A DNA stretch of 64,000 bases from Hyphomicrobiales bacterium (GCA_021732215.1 JAKFVL010000023.1:186001-250000), one strand, 5' to 3'; positions 53,835-62,875 are shown, counted from the first letter of the stretch. Translations and numbers: made by a program. Notes: generated by a model from the sequence alone, not told the origin.

Positions 53835-55376
53835 ATGGCGAACCAGAACATGTTGAGCCGGGATCGAGGAGACCGGGCGGTCTGGACGAAGGCGATCCGC
53901 ACCGCACTCGCTGCCGGCCTTGCGCTGACCATTGCCGTGCCTCCTGCCTCCGCGCAGTACATCAATCGCGGCCCGAGCGTCGGCAATATCGGACCGCGCG
54001 TAACGCCCAACATCAACGTCGCGCCGACGATCCGCCCGAGCATCTCGAACGTGAATCCGGTGCTTCCGAACGTGCGCTATTCGCCGAACGTGACCTACAT
54101 CGAAGACGATGGCGATGGCCCGCCACGGGTGCGCCGGCAGAAGACAAAGCAGGCCAAGCTGCCGCCGCGAGATCCGAATGGACCGGGTGGCGCTGCGGGC
54201 AAAGCCGGAGCGGTGTCGGCCGGGCGCGCCAATTACGTGCCGAAGGAAATCATTCTCGAGATCACGGGCAATCCCACCGACGCGCAGATCGACGCGCTGA
54301 CGCGGAAACACCGGCTGACCCGCGTCGAGTCGCAGGATTTTCCGCTGATCGGCAGCCGGATGTTTCGCTGGCGAATTAACGACAATCGGTCGGTCGAGAC
54401 GGTGATGCGTCAGGTGATGGCGGGCGGCGGCGTCAAGTCGGCGAATCTGAATTTCCGCTTTGCCCTGCAGCAGACCGCGCCGGCCGCCGATGCATCCCAA
54501 TACGCGGTCGCCAAATTGCGGTTGACCGAGGCCCACACGCTGTCGAAGGGCGCGGACGTCATGATCGCCGTGATCGACTCCGGGATCGATGCAGCACATC
54601 CCGAACTTGCCGGTGTGATCGTCGGTTCGTTCAATCCGCTCGGCGGGACGGCAGTAACTCATCCGCACGGCACCGGCATCGCCGGCGCCATCGCGGCCCA
54701 TGACCGGCTGATGGGCTCGGCTCCGGCCGCGCGCATTCTCGCGGTCCGTGCATTCGGCGATGCGGCTGCTGGCGCGGAAAGCACGTCGTTCGTCATTCTC
54801 AAAAGCCTCGAGCTCGCAGCGGCCCGCGGCGCCAGAATCATCAACATGAGTTTTGCCGGCCCGCGCGATCCGCTGATCGAGCGCAGCCTCGCGGCGCTCA
54901 ACGAACGCGGCGTGGTGCTGGTCGCGGCAAGCGGCAATGCCGGGCCGAAATCGCCGCCGCTTTATCCCGCCGCCGATCGGCATGTCATCGCGGTGAGCGC
55001 GACCGACGCATCCGACAGACTCTTCGCCGCCTCCAATCGCGGCAAGCACATTGCGATTGCAGCGCCCGGCGCCGATGTGCTGCTGCCGTCGGTCGACGGC
55101 AAGTACCAGGTGGCATCCGGCACCTCGTTCGCGGCGGCCTACATCAGCGGCCTCGCGGCGCTCATGATCGAGCGTAATCCGGCGCTGAAGCCGTTTGAGG
55201 TTCGCGAGGTTCTGGTCAGAACTGCCCAGGACCTCGGACCGCCCGGCCGCGACGATCAGTTCGGTGCGGGGAAGGCGGATGCTTTCGGCGCGGTGTCCGC
55301 CGCCTCGGCGACGGTCGCCACCGCGTCGGATCGCCGGCCCGGCGGGGAAGCCTCGGGCCAGCCTGCGGTTCGCTGA
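53835..55376 (+). CDS. exported S8 (subtilisin-like) serine protease
   Basis: A 513-residue secreted protease. The order is signal peptide (about 28-55, ending ASA-QY), a Pro/Asn-rich linker, a propeptide-like region (about 130-215, YVPKEIILEITGNPTDAQIDAL) and the S8 catalytic domain with Asp248 (VIDSGID), His278 (HGTGIAG) and Ser431 (GTSFAAAYISG). All three catalytic residues are intact. ATG 53835 follows GGGGA, and it lies 61 bp after the anti-sigma gene. It may act on envelope proteins or on the neighbouring anti-sigma factor. Confidence 0.9.
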   Translation: MANQNMLSRDRGDRAVWTKAIRTALAAGLALTIAVPPASAQYINRGPSVGNIGPRVTPNINVAPTIRPSISNVNPVLPNVRYSPNVTYIEDDGDGPPRVRRQKTKQAKLPPRDPNGPGGAAGKAGAVSAGRANYVPKEIILEITGNPTDAQIDALTRKHRLTRVESQDFPLIGSRMFRWRINDNRSVETVMRQVMAGGGVKSANLNFRFALQQTAPAADASQYAVAKLRLTEAHTLSKGADVMIAVIDSGIDAAHPELAGVIVGSFNPLGGTAVTHPHGTGIAGAIAAHDRLMGSAPAARILAVRAFGDAAAGAESTSFVILKSLELAAARGARIINMSFAGPRDPLIERSLAALNERGVVLVAASGNAGPKSPPLYPAADRHVIAVSATDASDRLFAASNRGKHIAIAAPGADVLLPSVDGKYQVASGTSFAAAYISGLAALMIERNPALKPFEVREVLVRTAQDLGPPGRDDQFGAGKADAFGAVSAASATVATASDRRPGGEASGQPAVR

Positions 55377-55912
55377 CGCTTCGTCATTTTCATCGTTTGC
55401 GAGACCGGCACCGTCGCGCTGCCGCAAGACTTGCCGGGCCGATCGGTCTTGACCGAGCGCAAAGACTCATGGTTTCCGCCGGTTATCGTGGGTTCCCGCC
55501 GGCTGTCGTTGCTGTGCCGCAAACGGGAACGTGCCCTTAAAAAATTCACCGGTTCCTTTGAACGTTCCTCCAGCCGCCGCGACTACTTCTGTGTGGAAGG
55601 CAAACCTTCCTTTGCCGTGTCTGGTGCCAGCGCCCATCCACCCCTGCGCCGATACGGTTTGACCCGCCCGGTTGTCCCCCCGGGCGGGTCTTTCATTTTG
55701 CGAATGCCCTACGCCGGCCGATCAGTGCGCGATCGATAAAGTATCCGGACGCCCGCGCGCCAGTCTTGACCGGCCAAGCACCGCCGTATGAGGATGTCGG
55801 TATATTTGAACGTTTCCGGAGGGCCGAACGACAACCGGGCAGGCCCGGTTTTCGCCCGGTGATCCGATCGCCCGGTTTTGATGCCGACGACCGATATTAA
55901 AGGGGAATTGCC
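55377..55912 (+). ncRNA. 536 bp spacer with hairpins and a terminator; possible small RNA or leader
   Basis: There is no convincing gene here. A GGAAGGCAAACCTTCC hairpin (about 55597-55612) precedes a strong terminator at 55661-55694, and ORFs crossing it are shadows. The layout is compatible with an unannotated transcript ending at the terminator, or with the trailing end of the protease mRNA. It needs RNA data. Confidence 0.3.
55661..55694 (+). terminator. strong rho-independent terminator
   Basis: GACCCGCCCGG pairs with CCGGGCGGGTC around TTGTCCC and is followed by TTTC. It lies 285 bp after the protease stop and 219 bp before the OmpA-domain gene, so the locus has at least two transcripts. 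Confidence 0.8.
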
Positions 55913-56575
55913 ATGAAACTCACGAGTGCCATGTCCGGAATCCGTCTGGCCACGCTGGCTGCCGCGGCGGCATTGTTGATCGCGGTTTCTTCATCGTCAT
56001 CCTTTGCCCAGACCACCGACGATATTTCCCGGGCGCTGCAGCCCAAAGCGCCGTCAGGCGGCAGCCTGACCCGCAGCCTGAACGCCCCCGCGCCGAACCC
56101 AAAGGCGGATGCAGAGAAACAGTTGATCCGGAAACTGCAAACCCGATCGATCGGGATCGAGCCGGTGGCGCCGCCGACAGCGGAAGAACGTGTGGAAATT
56201 TCCAACCTCGCCAGGGACAAGCCGGCGATCGATCTCGAAATCCTGTTCGACTACAACTCGGCCGTCGTCGGACCCAAGGCGGTAGGCGCGCTGTTCAAGC
56301 TCGGCAATGCTTTGTCGCAGCCCCAGTTGAAGGGCACCGTGTACCTGATCAATGGTCACACCGATGGAGCCGGAAGCGCCGAATACAATCAGGTCCTGTC
56401 GCAGCGTCGCGCACAAGCGGTTCGCCGCACGCTGATCGAGCAATACGGCCTCGCGCCGGAAACGCTGATCGCGACCGGCTACGGCAAGGAACAGCTCAAG
56501 GTGCCGCATGATCCGCTGGCGGATGCCAATCGCCGCGTGCAGATCGTCAACACCACGGTGAGTGCGGGGCGATAA
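55913..56575 (+). CDS. exported OmpA-domain protein
   Basis: A 220-residue protein with a signal peptide (about 1-32, ending FA-QTT) and a C-terminal OmpA domain (NGHTDGAGSAEYNQVLSQRRAQAVRRTLIEQYG, about 145-210, quoted in parts), the fold that binds peptidoglycan. The middle is Pro/Ala-rich. There is no lipobox, so it is periplasmic or outer-membrane associated rather than a lipoprotein. ATG 55913 follows AAAGGGG. It may tether the system to the cell wall. Confidence 0.87.
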   Translation: MKLTSAMSGIRLATLAAAAALLIAVSSSSSFAQTTDDISRALQPKAPSGGSLTRSLNAPAPNPKADAEKQLIRKLQTRSIGIEPVAPPTAEERVEISNLARDKPAIDLEILFDYNSAVVGPKAVGALFKLGNALSQPQLKGTVYLINGHTDGAGSAEYNQVLSQRRAQAVRRTLIEQYGLAPETLIATGYGKEQLKVPHDPLADANRRVQIVNTTVSAGR

Positions 56576-56605
56576 CCGCTGGCGCCCTGGGGCGAGGCTG
56601 CGGGC

Positions 56606-58477
56606 ATGTTTGGAAAAGCGTTGACATTGCTGATTGCGATAGCCGCCGCCGGCGCGCTATCGCCCGGCACCGCCGCCGCTGCGAACGACAAGGGGGTTTG
56701 CCAGGACGACTCCTCGCCGGGCGAGAAACAGATCGCTGCGTGTACCCGAATTCTCAAGGCGGCCAAAAGCCGTGACGCGCGGATGCTCGCCTACGCGAGC
56801 CGCGCCGTGGCCTATCTGTTCGCAGACAATATCGACAGTGCGATCGGCGATCTGACCGAGTCGATCAAGCTCGGTGCGAATGGGTCGAATGTCGGCACGC
56901 GCGGACTTGCCTATTTCAGGAAGAACGACTTCGACCGCGCCATCGCCGACTACAGTGAAGCGATCCGGCTCGACGGATCGGACGCTGCGGTTTTCCGCCG
57001 CCGCGGCGAAGCCTACACCGCCAAGAACGATCCCGACCGGGCGATCTCCGATTTCAGTGCGGCGATCCGGCTCGATCCGAAAGACGCGAAAGCGTACGCC
57101 GAGCGCGCCTTCTTGTATTCCAGCCAGAACGAAACGGACAAGGCCATCGCAGACTACAGCGAGGCGCTTCGGCTGAACCCCGCAAATCAGAACGCATACT
57201 ACAATCGCGGTGCGCTCCAATACGGAAAGCGACTGTTAGACAAGGCTTTCGCGGACTTTAACGATGCGATCAGGCTCGGGCCTAACGATGTCGAGGCTCA
57301 CTATTCGCGCGGAACAATATATGAGGCGCGGCGGGAAACCGACAAGGCATTAGCCGACTACTCTGCCGCGATCAGAATCAATCCGCAGCACATTCGCGCC
57401 TGGAACAAGCGTGGTCTGATTCATGCGGAAAAGAAAGAGTTCGCCAAGGCGCTGGCCGACTACGACGAGGCGATCAGGCGCGATCAAAACTATGCGGAGC
57501 TCTATGCGAGCCGTGGTCTGAGTTACGAGGCGACCGGCGAACGGGCTCTCGCACGTGCGGATTTCGAGAAGGCACTCTCCCTTCAGCCATACACCGATGA
57601 AGGCCAGGCTGCCCATGTTACGGCGCGTCTGCGGCTGGCCGCACTGTCCGCTGCTGCATCGCCGGCCAAAGCGCCCGACGCAGCCAAAGCGCCGCCCGTA
57701 CAACAGCAGGCGGCTGCGCCAGTTTCAACAACACCGGCAGTAAAGCCAACTCCATCATTGGCGCCCGATCGCCGTGTTGCGCTCGTGATCGGCAATTCCG
57801 CCTATCGCAATGTGCCGACGCTGGCCAATCCCCAGCGCGATGCGCTGGCCGTCGCGGAATCCTTGCGCACGACTGGATTTCAGACCGTGACGATGCAGGC
57901 AGATCTCGGCCGTGAGGCGCTGATCAATGCGCTGCGCGATTTCGCCCAGGTGGCAAACAATGCGGATTGGGCCGTGGTTTACTACGCCGGTCACGGCATC
58001 GAGGTCGGCGGGGTCAATTACCTGATTCCGATCGATGCAAAGTTGGGTTCCGACCGCGACGTCGGTTTCGAGGCAGTGGCGCTCGATCAGGTGATCAATG
58101 CGGCCGAGCGGGCAGGCAAGCTGCGCCTGATCGTGCTTGATGCGTGCCGCGACAATCCATTTGCCAACCAGATGAAGCGCAGCCTCAACGTTGCAACGCG
58201 CTCGGTGTCGCGGGGGCTTGCTCAGGTCGAGCCGGATGCCGGAACGCTCGTGGTCTACGCCGCCAAGCATGGCGAAACGGCGCTTGACGGTGATGGCGGC
58301 AACAGCCCGTTCGCCTCGGCCTTCATCAGGAACATGCAGCAGCCCGGCGTCGAAGTGCGTCGGTTGTTCGACAATGTGCGAGACGATGTGCTTGATGCGA
58401 CAAAGCGCCGCCAGCAGCCGTTCAGTTATGGTTCAATCTCCGGTAAGCAGGATTTCTATTTTGTTGCAGGGCGATGA
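56606..58477 (+). CDS. exported TPR-caspase protein (peptidase C14 family)
   Basis: A 623-residue protein. A signal peptide (about 1-25) precedes a TPR array of eight or so repeats (about 55-330, SAIRLDPKDAKAYAERA type), a Pro/Ala linker (345-385) and a caspase-like domain (about 386-620). The catalytic dyad is intact: His463 (YYAGHGIEV) and Cys514 (LDACRDNPF). Such orthocaspases usually cleave after Arg or Lys. An exported caspase is unusual and the target is unknown. It lies 30 bp after the OmpA gene. Confidence 0.88.
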   Translation: MFGKALTLLIAIAAAGALSPGTAAAANDKGVCQDDSSPGEKQIAACTRILKAAKSRDARMLAYASRAVAYLFADNIDSAIGDLTESIKLGANGSNVGTRGLAYFRKNDFDRAIADYSEAIRLDGSDAAVFRRRGEAYTAKNDPDRAISDFSAAIRLDPKDAKAYAERAFLYSSQNETDKAIADYSEALRLNPANQNAYYNRGALQYGKRLLDKAFADFNDAIRLGPNDVEAHYSRGTIYEARRETDKALADYSAAIRINPQHIRAWNKRGLIHAEKKEFAKALADYDEAIRRDQNYAELYASRGLSYEATGERALARADFEKALSLQPYTDEGQAAHVTARLRLAALSAAASPAKAPDAAKAPPVQQQAAAPVSTTPAVKPTPSLAPDRRVALVIGNSAYRNVPTLANPQRDALAVAESLRTTGFQTVTMQADLGREALINALRDFAQVANNADWAVVYYAGHGIEVGGVNYLIPIDAKLGSDRDVGFEAVALDQVINAAERAGKLRLIVLDACRDNPFANQMKRSLNVATRSVSRGLAQVEPDAGTLVVYAAKHGETALDGDGGNSPFASAFIRNMQQPGVEVRRLFDNVRDDVLDATKRRQQPFSYGSISGKQDFYFVAGR

Positions 58478-58678
58478 GGTTCATTATCGCGATGCAGCCG
58501 GTTTTTCAGCCGTTGCCTGCTTGCCGACAGGGATACGGGTCGGGACGATGACGGCAGCGCAAATAACGAATTTGTAATGAGATACTCGCCTGAGCCGGGA
58601 TGAACCGGCATCGAAAGAGGCCCGACCAACACACGGCGAATTATCGCCAAGACGACGGATTTTGAAGGGGAGAGGACA

Positions 58679-60955
58679 ATGAGCGGTTCATCAGGTTTCC
58701 GGCAGCGGAGCGCAGGGATCGCCCTGGCGGCAGGCATGTTGCTCGCCGTCTCCGGCATTGCTTCCGCGCAGGATGCGCCGCCGGCACGTCCCTCCGACGC
58801 CTCGGCCGCCGCGGCGTTCGACGTGCTCGACAAGCACTGCGCCCGCTGTCACCAGGTCGGCAAGCTGCTCGACGGGCGCGAACGGCCGGCAAAGAACTTC
58901 GGCAATGTCCTGAAGGTCGAGGAACTGGCCGCCAATCCGCATCACATCCTTCCCGGCAATCCGCTTGGCTCCAAACTGTTCAAGCAGATCGTCGATGGCG
59001 AAATGCCCTACGACGTCGCTTACGAAGGCAACACCAAATATCCGAAGGTGTCGGAGGCCGACCTCAAGGCGCTCGAAGGCTGGATCACCGCGCTCGGCGC
59101 GAGCCAGACCGCGTCTTGCGAATCTCACAAATTCATCGATCCCGAGGCGATGGTCGGCTTCATGGCCAACGATCTGGAAAAGGTGACGCGATCGCGCCGG
59201 GAGAGCACCCGTTATCTTACGCTGACGCATCTGGCCAACATTTGCGCCAGCCCGGAGTCGATGAAGGTTTATCGCCAAGGCGCGATCAAGTTCATCAATT
59301 CGCTGAGCCATTCGTCTGATGTGGTCAGGCTCGAACCGATCGATCCGGAAGAGACGATTTTGCGGATCAACCTCGTCGATCTCGGCTGGAGCGCCGCGGA
59401 CTGGGACAAGGTGCTTGCCGTCTATCCTTATAACGTCGAGCCTGACGTTCAGCTCAACAGCGTCCTCACCGGTTCGACGAAGACGGCGCTGCCATACGTG
59501 CGCGCGGACTGGTTCACGTTCACCGCCGCGAAGCCGCCGCTGTATGACGATCTGCTTCGCCTGCCGAACACGTTCCAGAAACTTGCCAAGGAGCAGGGCG
59601 TCAACCTCGAGGCCAACATCCGCAACTTCGTGGCGCAGCGTTCCGCGTTCCAGAAGTCCGGCGTCAGCCAGAACAACCGCCTGATCGAGCGCCATCCCTC
59701 GCGCAGCGGCTATTTCTGGACATCGTATGATTTCGCGGGCAACCGCGGCGAGCAAAGCCTGTTCGAGCATCCGCTCGGTCCTGACGGCAAGGATGCGTTC
59801 CATCACGACGGCGGTGAAACCATCTACAGCCTTCCGAACGGTTTTCAGGGCTATTATCTGAACAAGGCGAACGGCGAGCGCCTCGACAAGGGGCCGACCG
59901 AGATCGTGCGCGACCTCTCGCGCAAGGACCTCGCAGTCACCAACGGCATCTCCTGCATGGGCTGCCACGACCAGGGCATGCGCAAGGCCAAGGACGAAGT
60001 GCGCGAACATGTCATCAGGGGAAAGAGTTTCTCGAAAGAGGTGCGCGAAACGGTCGAAGGGCTCTATCCGCCGACCGCGAAAATGGACGCCCTGATCGAT
60101 GGCGACGGCAAGCGTTTCACCGATGCGATGGTGCGCGCAGGCCTGACGCCGACACTCAAGCTCAATGGTGTCGAGATGATCAATGCGCTGTCGAAGCGTT
60201 ACGAGGATGACATCGACCTGACGCTGGCGGCAGCCGAGTTCGGGCTGGACCCGAAGGAATTCAAGGATTCGGCAGGAGACGTGAGCAAGGAATTGCGTCC
60301 TCTGGTGCGTCGGCTGGAGCAAGGCTCGATCCCGCGCGACCAGTTTGAACAGGTGTTCCGCAATCTGGCCGAGGATCTGACCGATCTGAAGCTGGTCCAG
60401 ATCAAGGGTGGGCAGGCCAAGAAAAAGGCTGCAGCTGCGAAGCCCCGCGCCGACGACCTGTCGCTGACATCGGACAAGGACGACTACCGCCTCGGCGAAA
60501 GCCCGGTGTTCACCATCGAGTCGCCGCGTGAATGCTATCTCACCCTCACCAACGTCGACGAGAAGGGCGAAGGCACCGTGCTGCTGCCGAACAAGTTCCA
60601 GCAGGACAACCGCATCAAGGCCGGCGTGCCGATAGAATTCCCCGGCAAGGGCGCGCCGTTCCAGTACAAGATGAAGGACAAGGGCACCGAGACGGTGGTT
60701 GCGGTGTGCGCGTCGCGGCCGGATGGCGGTGACAAGATCCAGCACGACTTCAACCGCTCGGCGTTCACGTCGGTGCCGAACTATACGAGGACGCTGGCGC
60801 GCTCGATCGCGGTGGTTGCCGCCGATCCGAACGCATCCAGCGCGGTGGCCGGCACGACCAATACCGGCGCGCCGGTGCCCGGTGGCCCCAAGACGCCTCC
60901 GAAGGAAGACTCCCGTGCCTCGGCACGAGCGGCCATCAAGCTGGAAGTCCGCTAG
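58679..60955 (+). CDS. exported diheme c-type cytochrome with DUF4384 domain
   Basis: A 758-residue protein. A signal peptide (about 1-31, ending ASA-QDA) is followed by a cytochrome c domain with CARCH (Cys54, Cys57, His58), a long middle part, a second heme motif CMGCH (Cys426, Cys429, His430), and a DUF4384-like C-terminal domain (about 590-700, LTSDKDDYRLGESPVFTIES). Both hemes should attach in the periplasm. DUF4384 domains commonly occur in proteins beside caspase or protein-kinase modules. The fusion links redox to this locus; electron partners are unknown. GGGGAGAGGACA precedes the ATG. Confidence 0.87.
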   Translation: MSGSSGFRQRSAGIALAAGMLLAVSGIASAQDAPPARPSDASAAAAFDVLDKHCARCHQVGKLLDGRERPAKNFGNVLKVEELAANPHHILPGNPLGSKLFKQIVDGEMPYDVAYEGNTKYPKVSEADLKALEGWITALGASQTASCESHKFIDPEAMVGFMANDLEKVTRSRRESTRYLTLTHLANICASPESMKVYRQGAIKFINSLSHSSDVVRLEPIDPEETILRINLVDLGWSAADWDKVLAVYPYNVEPDVQLNSVLTGSTKTALPYVRADWFTFTAAKPPLYDDLLRLPNTFQKLAKEQGVNLEANIRNFVAQRSAFQKSGVSQNNRLIERHPSRSGYFWTSYDFAGNRGEQSLFEHPLGPDGKDAFHHDGGETIYSLPNGFQGYYLNKANGERLDKGPTEIVRDLSRKDLAVTNGISCMGCHDQGMRKAKDEVREHVIRGKSFSKEVRETVEGLYPPTAKMDALIDGDGKRFTDAMVRAGLTPTLKLNGVEMINALSKRYEDDIDLTLAAAEFGLDPKEFKDSAGDVSKELRPLVRRLEQGSIPRDQFEQVFRNLAEDLTDLKLVQIKGGQAKKKAAAAKPRADDLSLTSDKDDYRLGESPVFTIESPRECYLTLTNVDEKGEGTVLLPNKFQQDNRIKAGVPIEFPGKGAPFQYKMKDKGTETVVAVCASRPDGGDKIQHDFNRSAFTSVPNYTRTLARSIAVVAADPNASSAVAGTTNTGAPVPGGPKTPPKEDSRASARAAIKLEVR

Positions 60956-60982
60956 GGTACGAACCCCGGAATGACGCGAAAA

Positions 60983-61007
60983 GGCCGATCCTCGGACCGG
61001 CCTTTTT
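60983..61007 (+). terminator. rho-independent terminator of the cytochrome gene
   Basis: GGCCGATCC-TC-GGACCGGCC followed by TTTTTC, 28 bp after the stop at 60955. It closes the envelope locus. Confidence 0.85.
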
Positions 61008-61204
61008 CATTGGGATACCGGGTTTATCGAGACGCAGGTTGTCGCCCGTGGACGACGGTGTGGACAAGCTGCGCGAATTGGAAGCGGGCCTGATGTCAAC
61101 GCGCGGTGCTGGACAGCACCGCAGTTTTCCACAGAATAGCCATAAGTAGTCCCTGATTCGGTTTTGTTGCGTCTGTGTCCGTCTCTCACATGCGGACTTC
61201 ATCG

Positions 61205-61552
61205 ATGGCGCAAAGCTCGGAATTTGTTCGCGGTTACTGGATAGTGACCCGCTGGCGCAATCTGGCCGAGCGTCGGCTCGCGTATCTCAACGAACTGTAT
61301 GTGAGCGGGCGCTGGCGGCGCTATCACACCGAGCAGGCCTTCGTCGATAATATCCGGGATGCCAAGCGCGCCGTCGAGGCGTGGCGGCTACTCGCGCCGC
61401 CCGCGGAGGAATGCGGGTGCGATACTGAAGCGTCGCGGTGGCTCAGCCGTCCGCCGCGCGAGGCGGCCGCGTTATCCGCGGTACAGACCGCTGTGCTGCC
61501 GCCCGGTTTACCGGATCGCGTTGGCGCCGATCACCACCTGCGCAAATCGTGA
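61205..61552 (+). CDS. TIGR03809-like Bradyrhizobiaceae protein
   Basis: A 115-residue hypothetical protein of unknown function, mainly helical and basic (RWRNLAERRLAYLNELYVSGRWRRYH). I recognise it as resembling a family (TIGR03809) confined to Bradyrhizobiaceae and found next to TIGR03808-type proteins, as it is here. It has no signal peptide. The start is uncertain: ATG 61205 lacks a clear ribosome-binding site, and 61175 and 61190 are alternatives. Its 3' end overlaps the convergent gene by 45 bp. Confidence 0.65.
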   Translation: MAQSSEFVRGYWIVTRWRNLAERRLAYLNELYVSGRWRRYHTEQAFVDNIRDAKRAVEAWRLLAPPAEECGCDTEASRWLSRPPREAAALSAVQTAVLPPGLPDRVGADHHLRKS

Positions 61553-62875
61553 CGCGCCTGCCGCGCTGAGATCGCCGGTGACGGGCTTGGCATGGTCCAG
61601 GCCGACCACCGCGCCGCGCGGTGTGCCGGAAATCATGTTGTTGTTGACCAGCGCCGACCCGGCGCCTTGCATCACCGATACGCCGATCCCGACGAACGCA
61701 TTGCGCACGACGTTGCCGGTGATGGCGACATCGCGCATGTACTTGCCCCAGCCCGCCATCATGCCGAACGACGGCGCGTTCTCGACCACGTTGCCGGTGA
61801 CGGCGGTATCCGCCTCGATGTAGATGCCGATGCCGGCGTCGTCGTCGGGGGCGGTGCCGATCGGCCGCTTCGGCAGCAGATTGCGGATGATGTTGCCCTG
61901 AACGACGGCGATGCGGCCGCCTTCGTTGAAGTTGCAGACCGAGACGCCGACGGCGGCGCCATCCACCGTGTTGTTGGCGATCACCGCACCCTCGAAGCTG
62001 AACTCCGAATAGAGCGCGACCTCGCGCACGCCGGCGACGCTGTTGCCGGTGATCTGGATGTTGGAGGCGGAGTTGCCGCGCACCGCGGAGTAGTCGCAAT
62101 TGCGAATCTGGTTACCGCGCACGATGACATTGGCGGCGCGGAATGCATTGATGGCATTGCCGTGTTGTCCGGAGCCGCCGGGGGCGGCCTTGATATCCTC
62201 GATGCGGTTGTCGATCACGATGGAGCCGTCGTCGCCGATCGTGGTGCGCAGGATTTCGATGCCGTTGTCGGATGTGCCGGTGATCGTGTTCTGCGCGACG
62301 AGAAGGCCGAGCGCATCGAACGACACCACGCCGGTCGTGAAGATGTCGCGGATGATGTTGTTGCGGATTTCGCCGGAGACCTGCTCGAACCAGATGCCGT
62401 TGCCGCCGCTGCCGATCACCTCGCAGTCGATGATGCGCACGTCGCGGCCCTGGACGATATGGGCAAGCCCGCGCCGGCCCGGCAGGCGGATGCCGCGGCC
62501 GTCGAGCGTAAGCCCGGTGATCGAGATGCCGTTGGCGCCTTGCGCTGTGAGGATCGACGCCGCGCCGGTCGATACAAATTTGGTCGCGCCGCGAATGCCG
62601 GTGAGCTGCGCGCCGTTCGGCAGCCGCAGGGTGCCGGTGCGATAGCTGCCGGGGGGAAGGGCGAGCGGTGCTTGGGCTTTCGCTGCTTCGTCGATGGCGC
62701 GCTGGAGCACGCGGGTCTGGTCATCAGGTGAATTCGGACGCACCCCATACTGCGTGGCGTCGCGCCCCAGCGCCGACGGCAACGGCGCGGCGTTCGCCGA
62801 TGCGGGCGCGACCATCGCGCCCGCGGCAATGCCCGCGGCGGAGGCGTTCAGGAAATCGCGGCGTTTGATCGTCAT
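61508..62875 (-). CDS. TIGR03808-like Tat-exported parallel beta-helix repeat protein
   Basis: A 455-residue protein with a twin-arginine signal (KRRDFLNASAAGIAAGAMVAP, residues 4-24, quoted in part) and a pectate-lyase-like right-handed beta-helix made of repeats such as GNGIWFEQVSG, IIRDIFTTGVV and ITGNVVRNAFVGIGVSV. It lacks obvious catalytic acid clusters of pectate lyases, so its function is unknown; a periplasmic carbohydrate-binding or lyase role is possible. ATG 62875 is preferred over 62887 because GGAACA sits at better spacing. It is convergent with the TIGR03809-like gene. Confidence 0.85.
   Translation of the reverse strand: MTIKRRDFLNASAAGIAAGAMVAPASANAAPLPSALGRDATQYGVRPNSPDDQTRVLQRAIDEAAKAQAPLALPPGSYRTGTLRLPNGAQLTGIRGATKFVSTGAASILTAQGANGISITGLTLDGRGIRLPGRRGLAHIVQGRDVRIIDCEVIGSGGNGIWFEQVSGEIRNNIIRDIFTTGVVSFDALGLLVAQNTITGTSDNGIEILRTTIGDDGSIVIDNRIEDIKAAPGGSGQHGNAINAFRAANVIVRGNQIRNCDYSAVRGNSASNIQITGNSVAGVREVALYSEFSFEGAVIANNTVDGAAVGVSVCNFNEGGRIAVVQGNIIRNLLPKRPIGTAPDDDAGIGIYIEADTAVTGNVVENAPSFGMMAGWGKYMRDVAITGNVVRNAFVGIGVSVMQGAGSALVNNNMISGTPRGAVVGLDHAKPVTGDLSAAGASRFAQVVIGANAIR

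Noticed and set aside
58691-60745. 684-codon open frame antisense to the diheme cytochrome gene
   Set aside because: It is a shadow frame produced by high GC at third codon positions. The plus-strand frame has a signal peptide, heme motifs, a strong ribosome-binding site and a terminator.
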